NCBI GenBank assembly: GCA_965221215.1
Contig: OZ244872.1
Location: forward strand, 310,001-374,000
Direction of reading: 5' to 3'
Length of the DNA stretch: 64,000 nucleotides
Source: Aldehydirespirator sp965221215
GTDB taxonomy: Bacteria > Actinomycetota > Acidimicrobiia > Acidimicrobiales > Aldehydirespiratoraceae
Under the pieces are notes generated by a model that was not told the DNA's origin, did no database searches, and saw only the letters and a list, made by a program, of their open reading frames with translations. Made by a program: the position numbers and the translations under genes. Positions 49,576 to 58,471 of this stretch are shown here, one piece after another (the stretch's first letter is position 1; each line of letters begins with the position of its first letter).

Positions 49576-51723
49576 GTGGGCGCTGGGTCGTCCCTGAGGG
49601 TCAGGACCGATATCCGGGTGGAGGGCATGACCTGCGGCGCGTGCGCCGCCCGGGTGGAGACCGCGCTCGGAGCCGCCGGCGGCGTGCTCGACGCCCGTGT
49701 CAACTTTGCGTCGAGTCGGGCGACGGTCCTCCACGACGGCACGATCGACGATGCAGCCTTGCGCCTGGCGGTCGAGCGGGCCGGCTACTCGGCGCCGGTC
49801 GAAGCCGACGACGACGGCGAGGCCGAGCGTCGCCGCATCATGGGCCTGCGACGCCGGCTGGCCGTCGCGCTGGCGGCTGGGGTGCCGGTTGTGGCTGTGT
49901 CGATGGTGCCGCCGCTGCGCTTCGACGGTTGGCGCTGGGCTGCGCTGGTTGCGTCCGCCGTGGTGATATTCGGCTCGGGCTGGGGGTTTCATCGGGCCGC
50001 GGCCCGCAATCTTCGCCATCGGGCCGCCACCATGGACACCCTGGTGTCGCTGGGCACCGGCGCGGCCTGGGCTTGGTCGGCAGTGGTGCTGGCAGCCGGA
50101 ATCGACGGCGGCCACGTCTACTTCGAGACGGGCACAGTGATCGTTGCCTTGGTGGTGCTGGGCAAGTGGCTGGAGGCCCGGGCCACCCGCCGCTCGGGCG
50201 AGGCGGTGCGAGCGCTGGCCCGCCTGGGCGCCGCCACCGCCCGGCTGGCCGACGGCACCGAGATCCCTGCTGGCGACCTGACCGTGGGCATGAGGTTCAT
50301 CGTGCGGCCCGGCGAGCGGATCGCCACCGACGGCGTTGTTGTGAGCGGCGCCTCCGCAGTGGACATGTCGATGGTGACCGGCGAGCCGGTCCCGGTGGAG
50401 GTGGCCGCGGGCGACGAGGTGATCGGTGCCACCGTCAACGCCGACGGCACCCTGGAGGTGGAGGCTGCCCGGGTGGGGGCCGACACCGCGCTGGCCCAGA
50501 TCGTGCGCCTAGTCGACGAGGCCCAGGGGGGTCGGGCCGCGGTCCAGCGCTTAGCCGACCGGGTGGCCGCGGTGTTTGTGCCCGCGGTGATCGTGGTGGC
50601 CGCGGCCACCCTGGGCGTGTGGTTGCTGGCCGGCGGCGCCGCCTCGGAAGCGTTCACCGCCGCGGTGGCGGTGCTGATCATCTCGTGCCCCTGCGCGCTG
50701 GGGCTGGCCACCCCGCTGGCGGTGATGGTGGGCACGGGCCGAGGCGCCCAGCTCGGGGTGATCATCAAGGGCGCCGAGGTGCTCGAAGACACCCGCCGCG
50801 TCGATGCGGTGGTGCTCGACAAGACCGGCACCGTCACCGAGGGCCGCCTAGAGGTGGTCGACGCCGCGGCTGCGCCCGGTATGGACCCGGCGGCCATGGG
50901 CCTGCTGGCCGGGGCTCTGGAGTCGCGCTCGGAGCATCCGGTGGGCGCGGCCATCGCCCGGCGCTGGCCGTCGTCTCGCACCGTCACCGACTTCTTGAAC
51001 CGTCCCGGCACCGGCGTCACCGGCAGGGTGGACGGGGCCGAGGTGCGGGTCGGCAGGCGCCCGCTGTTCGACTCGGTGCCCGCCGAGCTCGGCGACGCCA
51101 TAGCCGCCGCCGAGGCCCGAGGCCACACCGCGGTGCTGGCGGGCCGCGGCCCGGCCGCCGAGGCGGTCATCGCGCTGGCCGACACAGTGAAGCCCACCTC
51201 CCGGCAGGCGGTGCAGGAGCTGCGGTCCATGGGCCTGGAGGTGTCGCTGATAACCGGCGACAATCGCCGCACCGCGGCCGCGGTGGGCGACGCCATCGGC
51301 GTGCACGACGTCACCGCCGAAGTGCTCCCCGGCGACAAGGCCGAGGCGGTGGCGAGGCTCCAGGCTGAGGGCAAGCGGGTGGCCATGGTGGGCGACGGCA
51401 TCAACGACGCCCCCGCGCTGGCCCAGGCCGATCTCGGCATCGCGGTCGGCACCGGCACCGATGTGGCCATGGAGGCCTCCGACCTCACCATCGTCGGCGG
51501 CGACCTGCGAGCGGTCCCCGATGCCATAGCCCTGTCTCGCCGCACCCTGGCCACCATCAAGGTCAACCTGTTCTGGGCCTTCGCCTACAACGTGGCCGCT
51601 ATCCCCCTGGCCGCCACCGGCATCCTCAACCCCATGGCCGCCGCCGCCGCCATGGGAGCCTCCTCGCTGTTCGTAGTAACCAACAGCCTCCGCCTAAGAA
51701 CCTTCAGCTCCCTGAGATCCTGA
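49576..51723 (+). CDS. copA: Copper-translocating P1B-type ATPase
   Basis: Exports Cu(I) across the cytoplasmic membrane. About 715 aa. One N-terminal HMA domain with metal site GMTCGACAAR (about 17-26); TGE phosphatase loop VTGEPVPVE; CPC ion site SCPCALGLATP (about 370); phosphorylation motif DKTGTVTEG (about 414); nucleotide-domain SEHPVGAAI; hinge GDGINDAPAL (about 606); six to eight membrane helices. GTG 49570 and GTG 49576 are both in frame; 49576 is preferred because TAGCCT ends 6 nt before it. A monovalent-copper exporter is indicated by CPC plus the C-terminal NxxxMxxS-type segment (MAAAAAMGASSL). Confidence 0.92.
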   Translation: MGAGSSLRVRTDIRVEGMTCGACAARVETALGAAGGVLDARVNFASSRATVLHDGTIDDAALRLAVERAGYSAPVEADDDGEAERRRIMGLRRRLAVALAAGVPVVAVSMVPPLRFDGWRWAALVASAVVIFGSGWGFHRAAARNLRHRAATMDTLVSLGTGAAWAWSAVVLAAGIDGGHVYFETGTVIVALVVLGKWLEARATRRSGEAVRALARLGAATARLADGTEIPAGDLTVGMRFIVRPGERIATDGVVVSGASAVDMSMVTGEPVPVEVAAGDEVIGATVNADGTLEVEAARVGADTALAQIVRLVDEAQGGRAAVQRLADRVAAVFVPAVIVVAAATLGVWLLAGGAASEAFTAAVAVLIISCPCALGLATPLAVMVGTGRGAQLGVIIKGAEVLEDTRRVDAVVLDKTGTVTEGRLEVVDAAAAPGMDPAAMGLLAGALESRSEHPVGAAIARRWPSSRTVTDFLNRPGTGVTGRVDGAEVRVGRRPLFDSVPAELGDAIAAAEARGHTAVLAGRGPAAEAVIALADTVKPTSRQAVQELRSMGLEVSLITGDNRRTAAAVGDAIGVHDVTAEVLPGDKAEAVARLQAEGKRVAMVGDGINDAPALAQADLGIAVGTGTDVAMEASDLTIVGGDLRAVPDAIALSRRTLATIKVNLFWAFAYNVAAIPLAATGILNPMAAAAAMGASSLFVVTNSLRLRTFSSLRS

Positions 51724-51883
51724 CCAATCAGCCGGGCCGACCTCGACTCAATCGAGTAGTCTCGTTCACACCGCGAGGTTCTGACTTGCGTCTTGGCTTG
51801 CTTGGAGAAAATCTGTGGGCGGTCTCATCGTCGATCTGCTTGACCCGGCCGAGTGCATTCGGTCGGCGTTCTGATGCTGCGCT

Positions 51884-52075
51884 ATGCCACCGACAGCTAG
51901 AGAGGCGATCCGGATCGTCGAGCGCGACGGCTGGCACCTGGTGAGCACGCGCGGCAGTCACCGCCAGTTCCGCCACCCAGCGAAGCCTGGGAAGGTGACG
52001 ATCCCCGGCAGCCTGGGTAAGCCGCTGAACGCGGGAACCTGGTCGCGTATCCTTCGACAGGCAGGTTTGAAGTAG
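51884..52075 (+). CDS. hicA: HicA-type mRNA interferase toxin
   Basis: A 63-aa dsRBD-fold toxin that cleaves mRNA in a translation-independent manner and is inhibited by HicB. Characteristic features: AIRIVERDGWHLVSTRGSH, with the catalytic-type histidine in GSHRQFRHP, then VTIPGSLGKPLNAGTWSRIL. 23 nt upstream of hicB in the usual toxin-first order. Codon use is less GC-biased than the neighbours, in line with mobile behaviour of such modules. Confidence 0.92.
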   Translation: MPPTAREAIRIVERDGWHLVSTRGSHRQFRHPAKPGKVTIPGSLGKPLNAGTWSRILRQAGLK

Positions 52076-52098
52076 ACACGACACGAGGAGCATGATCC

Positions 52099-52464
52099 AT
52101 GAAGCTGACATATGCGGTCGTCTTTGAGAAGGCACCCGGCAACTGGGCCGCGTATGCGCCGGACGTACCTGGATGCGGCAGCGTCGGCGATACCTGGGAG
52201 GAGATGCTTGAGATGATCGATGAAGCCCTTACGTTCCATCTTGAGAGCATCTTGGAAGACGGCGAGCCACTGCCGGAGCCCAAGATGTCGATCGGCGAGG
52301 CGATCGCGTATCACGTTGAAGCGACATCGGACGACGCCATGGCGCAGTGGCGTGAGTCCTACGACTTCCCGCCGACGGTCGCCACGAGGTTCGAGTTTGT
52401 GGAGATCGAGGTCCGCGTCCCCGAGCCTGCAACAGCGGTCCGCGAGGTGGTCCCCGCAGGTTGA
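52099..52464 (+). CDS. hicB: HicB-type antitoxin
   Basis: A 121-aa partial-RNase-H-fold antitoxin: LTYAVVFEKAPGNWAAYAPDVPGCGSVGDTWEEMLEMIDEAL is the HicB signature. The C-terminal part, which in many HicB proteins is a helix-turn-helix or ribbon-helix-helix DNA-binding domain, is short here and not clearly recognisable. ATG 52099 is preceded by GAGGAG (about 52085-52090). Forms a two-gene module with hicA. Confidence 0.9.
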   Translation: MKLTYAVVFEKAPGNWAAYAPDVPGCGSVGDTWEEMLEMIDEALTFHLESILEDGEPLPEPKMSIGEAIAYHVEATSDDAMAQWRESYDFPPTVATRFEFVEIEVRVPEPATAVREVVPAG

Positions 52465-52564
52465 GTACGGTCCCGGAACTACCAGAGATCGTTCACCCGA
52501 TCGGCTCCGCTCAGTGCCCTACGGGCTGCTGGCCCGTCGTCGGCAACGGCCACATGGAGGCTCT

Positions 52565-54331
52565 ATGGCCCGCATGACTCCTAGTGAGGCGTTTGTTGAG
52601 ACGCTGGTGGCCCATGGCGTCGACACTGTGTTCGGGATCATGGGCAGCGCCTTCATGGACGCCATGGACATCTTCGAGCCGGCCGGGATCGAGCTGGTTC
52701 CGGTGGTGCACGAGCAGGGCGCGGCCCATATGGCTGACGGGTTCGCGCGGGTGTCGGGCCGCCACGGGGTGGTGATCGGCCAGAACGGGCCGGGCGTCTC
52801 CAACTGTGTGACCGCCATCGCGGCGGCGTTCTGGGCTCACAGCCCGGTGGTGATCGTCACCCCCGAGGCCGGGACCATGGGCATGGGGCTCGGCGGCTTC
52901 CAGGAGGCCAACCAGCTGCCCATGTTCGAGGAGTTCACCAAGTATCAGGGCCACGTCAACAACGAGCACCGCATGGCCGAGCTCACCGCCCGCTGCTTCG
53001 ACCGGGCCACCTCCGAGATGGGCCCCACCCAGCTCAACATCCCTCGCGACCGCTTCTACGGCGATGTCGACACCCGCATCCCGCCGCCCCAGCGCCTCGA
53101 CCGGGGTCCCGGCGGCGACCGCACCCTCGATGAGGCCGCCTTGCTGCTGGCCGCAGCGGCCTTTCCGGTGATGATCGCCGGCGGCGGCGTGGTGATGGGC
53201 GACGCCTTGGCCGAGACGGTGGCCCTGGCCGAGCGCCTCGGCTGCCCGGTGGTGAACAGCTACCTCCACAACGACTCGTTCCCCGCCTCGCACCCGCAGT
53301 GGTGCGGTCCGCTGGGCTATCAGGGCTCCAAGGCGGCCATGCGGCTCATCTCCAAAGCCGACGTTGTGCTGGCCCTCGGCACCCGGCTGGGCCCCTTCGG
53401 CACCCTGCCCCAGCACGGGCTCGACTACTGGCCCACCGACGCCAAAGTCATCCAGGTGGACGCCGACTCCAAGATGCTGGGACTGGTCAAGCCCATCGAC
53501 GTGGGCATCTGCGGCGACGCGGCGGCGGCCGCGGCCGCGCTGGTCGCTCGCCTGGCCGACCGGGACCTGGCCTGCGACGCCACCCGCGGCCCTCGGGCGG
53601 CCGAGACCGCCCGCCAGAAGGCGGCGTGGGAGGCCGAGCTCGACGACTGGACCGAGGAGACCGACGACTTCAGCGTGGACATGATCAAGCAGGCCGCGGC
53701 CGAGCCCGACGACTGGATGCACCCCCGCGGTGTGCTGCGCGAGCTCGAGAAGGCCATGCCGCCGCGGGTGATGGTGTCGACCGACATCGGCAACATCAAC
53801 TCGGTGGCCAACAGTTACCTGCGCTTCCACGAGCCCCGGTCGTTCTTCGCGGCCATGAGCTGGGGCAACTGCGGCTACGCCCTGCCCACCATCATCGGGG
53901 CCAAGAAGGCCGCCCCCGGTCGCCCCGCGGTGGCCTACGCCGGCGACGGGGCATGGGCCATGAGCATGGTCGAGACCATGACCGCGGTGCGCCACCACAT
54001 CCCGGTCACCGCGGTGGTGTTCCACAACCGCCAGTGGGGTGCCGAGAAGAAGAACCAGGTCGACTTCTACGGGCGGCGCTTCGTGGCCGGCGAGCTCGAC
54101 GGCGGCGAGGACTGGTCGGAGGTGGCCCGGGCCATGGGCGCCGACGGTGTGCGGGTCCGCCGCCTGGAGGAGGTTGGCCCGGCGCTGGAGGCGGCCATCG
54201 ACGCCCAGATGAACGGAGACCGCACCACCGTGATCGAGGTCATGTGCACCCGGGAGCTGGGCGACCCGTTCCGCAAGGACGCCCTGAGCCGCCCCGTCCG
54301 CCACCTGGAGAAGTACCAGGACTACACCTGA
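52565..54331 (+). CDS. xsc: Sulfoacetaldehyde acetyltransferase
   Basis: Thiamine-diphosphate enzyme converting sulfoacetaldehyde plus phosphate to acetyl phosphate and sulfite, the central desulfonation step of taurine, isethionate and similar C2-sulfonates. 588 aa, normal length. Diagnostic stretches MTPSEAFVETLVAHGVDTVFGIMGSAFMDAMDIF, VVIGQNGPGVSNCVTAIAAAFWAHSP, GFQEANQLPMFEEFTKYQGHVNN and the ThDP motif YAGDGAWAMSMVETMTAVRHH identify Xsc over acetolactate synthase. ATG 52565 has GGAGG 4 nt upstream. Taurine transaminase/dehydrogenase, Pta and sulfite genes are not nearby, so partners lie elsewhere. Confidence 0.94.
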   Translation: MARMTPSEAFVETLVAHGVDTVFGIMGSAFMDAMDIFEPAGIELVPVVHEQGAAHMADGFARVSGRHGVVIGQNGPGVSNCVTAIAAAFWAHSPVVIVTPEAGTMGMGLGGFQEANQLPMFEEFTKYQGHVNNEHRMAELTARCFDRATSEMGPTQLNIPRDRFYGDVDTRIPPPQRLDRGPGGDRTLDEAALLLAAAAFPVMIAGGGVVMGDALAETVALAERLGCPVVNSYLHNDSFPASHPQWCGPLGYQGSKAAMRLISKADVVLALGTRLGPFGTLPQHGLDYWPTDAKVIQVDADSKMLGLVKPIDVGICGDAAAAAAALVARLADRDLACDATRGPRAAETARQKAAWEAELDDWTEETDDFSVDMIKQAAAEPDDWMHPRGVLRELEKAMPPRVMVSTDIGNINSVANSYLRFHEPRSFFAAMSWGNCGYALPTIIGAKKAAPGRPAVAYAGDGAWAMSMVETMTAVRHHIPVTAVVFHNRQWGAEKKNQVDFYGRRFVAGELDGGEDWSEVARAMGADGVRVRRLEEVGPALEAAIDAQMNGDRTTVIEVMCTRELGDPFRKDALSRPVRHLEKYQDYT

Positions 54332-54354
54332 GGCCGAGCCCGCTCTGGCCGGGG

Positions 54355-56316
54355 TTAGCCGGCGGGCACCTCCAGCATCCAGCCGATCAGGATCAGGTCG
54401 GGATCTCGGAGGCTCCGGCCGTCGGCCTGGGTCTGGCCTGCGTTCAGCTCGTAGATCTCCGGCCAGCGGAAGCCCGACCCGAGAAGCTTGGCCGCGATCC
54501 GCCAGAGGCTGTCGCCGCGCCGGACCCTGACCGTCACCGTCTCGGGCGCCATCTCGGTGGTGATGCGGTCGTCGCCGCCCTCGGGGTAGTCGGCGGCGGT
54601 GATGGTGCCGTCCAAGTCCTCTGAGATGTAGTTGGCCAGGGCCTGCTGGTAGGTGACCCCCAGCGACGTGAAGTCGATGTCGGACAGCGGGTAGCAGTCG
54701 CCGCCGTTGGCCAGGAAATCGATGGTGGCCAGCACCACCGCGTCACCGGGCACCAACTCGCCGTCGCGCACGATTGCCGTGCCGTCGTCAAGGGTCACGC
54801 CGCGGATTCTCGACCCGGGTTCGCCGGCTAGCGAGCAGTCGCCGGCCCGGTCGGTCACACGGGCCGCCGCCGCCGGGTCGTAGGCGAAGGTGAAGCCCGA
54901 GACCTGCGGGAACTGGCCCCCAGCGCCGGGGATCCGGTCCACGGCCTGCTCCAGCAGCACATGGAACGTCTCACGAGAGACCTCGCCCACCACCACGAAG
55001 TTGCGGAACGGGGCGATGTCCCAAGTGTCGCCCTCGGTGATGGGCCCGGCCGGGATCACCGCATCGTTGCGGATCCCACCCCCGTTCTGGATGGCAACAC
55101 CCGGCCGGGGAGTGCCGAAGTGGTCGGCCAGGTTGGTGGCGGTGGCCCGCAGCGCGTCGGCGTGCAGGTTGCCCTGGTTGCTGGAGCCGGTGCGCACGCT
55201 GGCCCGGCGGCCGTCGAGGTCGACTTCGCTGGTGCCGATCACAGCGGCGTCGCTCTCGGCCACGGCCGCGGTCAGCGGCTCGACCACACTCGACTGGACG
55301 CCCGCGTCGGGGGTCAGGTCGAAGCTGACCCCAGCCGAGTGGCCCGTGTGGTTCACGATGCCGCCGTCGGCGTCGAAGGTGACGGTCAGCGCACCGATGC
55401 AGCGGTAGCCGCCGGGAGCGGTGATCACCGGCACGTCGTTGCCGGTCGCGTCGGCCACCAGCATCGGGTAGGGGCCGGCCGGCTCCTCGTCGGGCATGCA
55501 GGTGTCGCCCTCGTTGCGCAGCAGGTCGTCGCCGCCGCCCGCGATCACCACATCCACACCGGTGAGGTTGGCCACCAGCGTGACCTCCTCCGACACCCCC
55601 TGAAGGTGACTGACCAGGATGATCTTGTTGACCCCGGCCGCGGTGAGCGACTCAACCTCGGCCTGCACCGCGCTCAGCACGTCGGAGATCGCCACGTTGC
55701 GCGGCGACGAGATGTTGGGGAGCAGGGGAGTGATCGCGCCGATCACACCGATCTGCTGCCCGCCGGCCCTTATCGTTGTGCTGCCGGCCAGCACGCCGCG
55801 GTCGACCAGCGCCTGAAGGACCGGCTCGCCGGAGAAGTCGGCGTTGGCCGACAGGAACGGCACGGCCGGGTCGAACCCCTCGATGAAGCGGGCCGTCACC
55901 GCGGGGCCCAGGTCGAAGTCGTGGTTGCCGAGGGCCATGGCGTCGTACAGGCCGCTGAGGGCGATGGAGTCGTAGAGCGCTCCCTCTCGGGTCAGCGAGA
56001 CGTTCAGCTCCTGGGAGGCCAGGAAGTTGTCGCCCGAGGTGAGGGTGATCACGCCCGACCGGGACTCGGCTGCGTCGGCCTGCATCTGCTTCAACCGCGC
56101 CGCGAAGCGGGCCACGCCCGGATAGCCGGAGTCCTCGTCGGGCAGCAGCTTCGACTCGCCGTCGTTGTTGTGCAGGATGGTGAGCGAGAAAGTGTTGGCG
56201 CTGATCGGCTCCGGCGTCGGCTGCGCACCGGCCGGCACCGACAGCACCGCGGTTGCGGCGATGAGTGCCAGCGTGGCGACCGCGTGAAGAGACTTCCGGG
56301 GAGTCGGGATCGTCAC
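54355..56316 (-). CDS. Secreted 5'-nucleotidase/UshA-like metallophosphoesterase with C-terminal LysM
   Basis: A 653-aa exported enzyme. Sec signal peptide (about 1-32, ending VPAGAQP). Metallophosphoesterase domain: LTILHNNDGESK, TSGDNFLASQ, ALGNHDFDLG and VSHLQG. The last metal motif, usually GHxH, reads AGGGDDLL, so one or two metal ligands are missing or replaced. The 5'-nucleotidase C-terminal domain (GSSNQGNLHADALR, AIQNGGGIRNDA) follows, then a LysM domain (VTVRVRRGDSLWRIAAKLLG, about 596-650) for peptidoglycan anchoring. GTG 56316 is set by AAGGAGG 5 nt upstream. Likely role: wall-attached phosphate or nucleotide scavenging. Confidence 0.88.
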   Translation of the reverse strand: MTIPTPRKSLHAVATLALIAATAVLSVPAGAQPTPEPISANTFSLTILHNNDGESKLLPDEDSGYPGVARFAARLKQMQADAAESRSGVITLTSGDNFLASQELNVSLTREGALYDSIALSGLYDAMALGNHDFDLGPAVTARFIEGFDPAVPFLSANADFSGEPVLQALVDRGVLAGSTTIRAGGQQIGVIGAITPLLPNISSPRNVAISDVLSAVQAEVESLTAAGVNKIILVSHLQGVSEEVTLVANLTGVDVVIAGGGDDLLRNEGDTCMPDEEPAGPYPMLVADATGNDVPVITAPGGYRCIGALTVTFDADGGIVNHTGHSAGVSFDLTPDAGVQSSVVEPLTAAVAESDAAVIGTSEVDLDGRRASVRTGSSNQGNLHADALRATATNLADHFGTPRPGVAIQNGGGIRNDAVIPAGPITEGDTWDIAPFRNFVVVGEVSRETFHVLLEQAVDRIPGAGGQFPQVSGFTFAYDPAAAARVTDRAGDCSLAGEPGSRIRGVTLDDGTAIVRDGELVPGDAVVLATIDFLANGGDCYPLSDIDFTSLGVTYQQALANYISEDLDGTITAADYPEGGDDRITTEMAPETVTVRVRRGDSLWRIAAKLLGSGFRWPEIYELNAGQTQADGRSLRDPDLILIGWMLEVPAG

Positions 56317-56557
56317 GAGTGCCTCCTTGGGGCGCGATGGGCGGCAGGAACCTAGCACCACTGCCGATGGCGTGCATGAGTCCCGCCCAGCAGCGCGCCG
56401 CCGCTGTGCCTCTAGCGTCGTGCCGTCAGCCGGCTGAGCCGGTCGGCCACCATCTGGTCGCCGACGCGGGTTGTCACACAGCGACCGGTGGGTGCAGTTG
56501 CGCAGCCGCCCGTGCGAAGTGCCAACGAACGGTTGGTCGTGTCTACCATTGCGGCTC

Positions 56558-57271
56558 ATGACTGGTGAGAGACGCAGGGCCCTGGTAACCGGGGCCGGGT
56601 CCGGCATCGGTGCGGCGTGCGTCGACCGGCTGCTGGCCCAAGGCTGCCGAGTGACCGCGGTGGACCTGAACGCCGGCGACATGGCCGCTCGAGCCCGCGA
56701 GCTGGAGGCCGTCCACGAAGTCGATGTCACCGACGCCGCCGCGGTGCGGGCCATCGACGGCATCGACCGGATGGACATCGTGGTGCAGTCCGCGGGCATC
56801 GTCGGACCCAACGTGCCCATGCTGGAGACGCCGCTCGACGGCTGGCAGCAAACCCTCAACGTCAACGTCACCGGGATCTTCAACGTTATGCAGGCCACGG
56901 TGGGCTCTATGGTGGAGCGGGGCTGGGGCCGGGTCGTCAACATCGCCAGCATCGCCGGCAAGGAGGGCAACCCGAGTCTGAGCTCCTACTCGGCCAGCAA
57001 GGGCGCGGTGATCGCCCTCACCAAGTCGGTGGCCAAGGAGCTGGCCACCACCGGTGTGCTGGTCAACTCGATCGCGCCGGCGGTGATCGCCACCCCTATG
57101 AACACCGAAACCGTCCCGGAGATCCTCGAGTACATGCTGGCGAAGATTCCGATGGGCCGGCTGGGCGAGACAAGCGAGGTGGCCGCGCTGGTGGGCTGGC
57201 TGTGCTCGGATGAGTGCTCGTTCAGCACCGGCGCCTGCTACGACATCTCCGGCGGAAGGGCGACCTACTGA
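56558..57271 (+). CDS. Short-chain dehydrogenase/reductase
   Basis: Classical SDR (237 aa): cofactor motif VTGAGSGIGAACVDRL, aspartate VDLNAGD after the second strand (NAD preference), VVQSAGIVG, and catalytic S-Y-K in VVNIASIAGKEGNPSLSSYSASKGAV. The C-terminal SFSTGACYDISGGRATY is the usual closing strand. ATG 56558 has TACCAT 8 nt upstream (leaderless type); the longer frame upstream is rejected. Its stop overlaps a mini-ORF that copies its own tail. Confidence 0.92.
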   Translation: MTGERRRALVTGAGSGIGAACVDRLLAQGCRVTAVDLNAGDMAARARELEAVHEVDVTDAAAVRAIDGIDRMDIVVQSAGIVGPNVPMLETPLDGWQQTLNVNVTGIFNVMQATVGSMVERGWGRVVNIASIAGKEGNPSLSSYSASKGAVIALTKSVAKELATTGVLVNSIAPAVIATPMNTETVPEILEYMLAKIPMGRLGETSEVAALVGWLCSDECSFSTGACYDISGGRATY

Positions 57272-57336
57272 TGGCCGGCCACCAATTCAGCACTGGAGCC
57301 TGCTACGGCATCTCCGGGGGAAGGGCGACCTACTGA
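57205..57336 (+). repeat. 65-bp tandem duplication at the SDR-epimerase junction
   Basis: TTCAGCACCGGCGCCTGCTA at 57221 recurs as TTCAGCACTGGAGCCTGCTA at 57286, and both copies run on through GGGCGACCTACTGATGGCC. The second copy became the mini-ORF; the first remains the SDR 3' end. Confidence 0.8.
57271..57336 (+). other. Mini-ORF linking the SDR to the epimerase (21 codons)
   Basis: ATG 57271 overlaps the SDR stop and TGA 57334-57336 overlaps the epimerase ATG at 57336, both as TGATG. The peptide ends QFSTGACYGISGGRATY against SFSTGACYDISGGRATY of the SDR, clear proof of duplication. Confidence 0.5.
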
Positions 57337-58271
57337 TGGCCGAGCGATTTCTTGTGACCGGGGCCGACGGGTGCATCGGTGCCTGGACGGTGCGCCTGCT
57401 GCTCGACGAGGGCGCCGAGGTGACCACCTTCGACCTGGCCGCCAACGACAACCGGCACCGGCTGGTGGCCGAGGGCGCCGCCCTCGACTTCCGCCGGGTT
57501 GAGGGCAACATCGTCGACCGGGCCGCGGTGGTCGAGGCCATGGCCGGCGTGGACCGGGTGATCCACCTGGCCGCGCTGCAGGTGCCGTTCTGCAAGGCCG
57601 ATCCCAGCGGCGGCGCGGCGGTGAACGTGCAGGGCACGGTGAACGTGTTCGAGGCGGCGGTGGAGCACGGCATCTCCACGGTGGCCTACGCCTCCAGCGC
57701 CGCCATCTTCGGGCCGGTGGACCTGTATCCCGAGCCGATGCTGGGGCCCGACGCGCTCCCCGCTCCGGCCACGCTGTACGGCGCCTACAAGGTGGCCAAC
57801 GAGCTGACCGCGGCGGTTTATGCAGCCGACCACGGGCTGACCGCGGTGGGGCTGCGCCCCTTCACCGTGTATGGAGCGGGCCGCGATCAGGGGGTGACGT
57901 CGGGGCCCACCGCCGCCATCTACAGCGCGGTGCGGGGCGAGCCGTACACGGTGGGGTACGGGGGCGTCACCGACTTCCACTACGCGCCCGACGTGGCGCG
58001 AGCGTTCATAGCCGCCGCCAGGGTCGAACTGGACGCGCCGAGGGCCCCGGCGGTGAACCTCAGGGGCCATGTGACATCGGTGGACGACTTCATCGACCGG
58101 GTCCGCCGCATCACCGGTTTCAGCGAGCTAGGCGCCGGCACCGAGCCGCTGCCCTTCGCCCACGCCCTGTCGACCGAGGGCCTGGAGGAACTGCTAGGCC
58201 ATGTCGAGCCCACCCCCCTGGACGAAGCCATAGCAGAGACAGCCCGAATAGTTGCCGCTGATCAGCAGTAG
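57336..58271 (+). CDS. NAD-dependent epimerase/dehydratase family protein
   Basis: Extended SDR (311 aa). Cofactor motif FLVTGADGCIGAWTVRLLL, aspartate in TFDLAAND, VIHLAALQVPFCKADP, and catalytic YGAYK (YxxxK). The RPFTVYGAGRDQGVTSGPT segment is typical of nucleotide-sugar or uronate-type epimerases. ATG 57336 overlaps the mini-ORF stop; the longer frame through the duplication is rejected. Works with the upstream SDR in a two-gene unit, possibly sugar or polyol catabolism; exact substrate unknown. Confidence 0.88.
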   Translation: MAERFLVTGADGCIGAWTVRLLLDEGAEVTTFDLAANDNRHRLVAEGAALDFRRVEGNIVDRAAVVEAMAGVDRVIHLAALQVPFCKADPSGGAAVNVQGTVNVFEAAVEHGISTVAYASSAAIFGPVDLYPEPMLGPDALPAPATLYGAYKVANELTAAVYAADHGLTAVGLRPFTVYGAGRDQGVTSGPTAAIYSAVRGEPYTVGYGGVTDFHYAPDVARAFIAAARVELDAPRAPAVNLRGHVTSVDDFIDRVRRITGFSELGAGTEPLPFAHALSTEGLEELLGHVEPTPLDEAIAETARIVAADQQ

Positions 58272-58416
58272 CGGGTTCGACAGCCCGGTCTGGGCTGTGT
58301 GGGCAGTGCAGTCGGGTTTGTCGGAGTCGTTGATTCTGGCAGGGTGTTCGCGGTTGGCGGGGCTCGTCGGCTTTGCCTGACCAATGGAAGGAGCCCGCGA
58401 GAGCGCCTGTCTCTAA

Positions 58417-58469
58417 TTCTCCTTGCAAAAAGGAGAAATCAGGGTAGATTCTCCTTTTCAAAAGGAGAA
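58417..58469 (+). promoter_or_regulatory. Twin palindromes overlapping promoter and ribosome site of the AAA ATPase gene
   Basis: TTCTCCTT-N5-AAGGAGAA occurs perfectly at 58417-58437 and 58449-58469, centres 32 nt apart (three helical turns). TTGCAA (58423-58428) and TAGATT (58445-58450), 16 nt apart, would be the promoter between and over them. The second palindrome's right arm AAGGAGAA is the Shine-Dalgarno, 2 nt before ATG 58472, so it can also fold into an RNA hairpin hiding the ribosome site. Confidence 0.75.
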
Positions 58470-58471
58470 AT

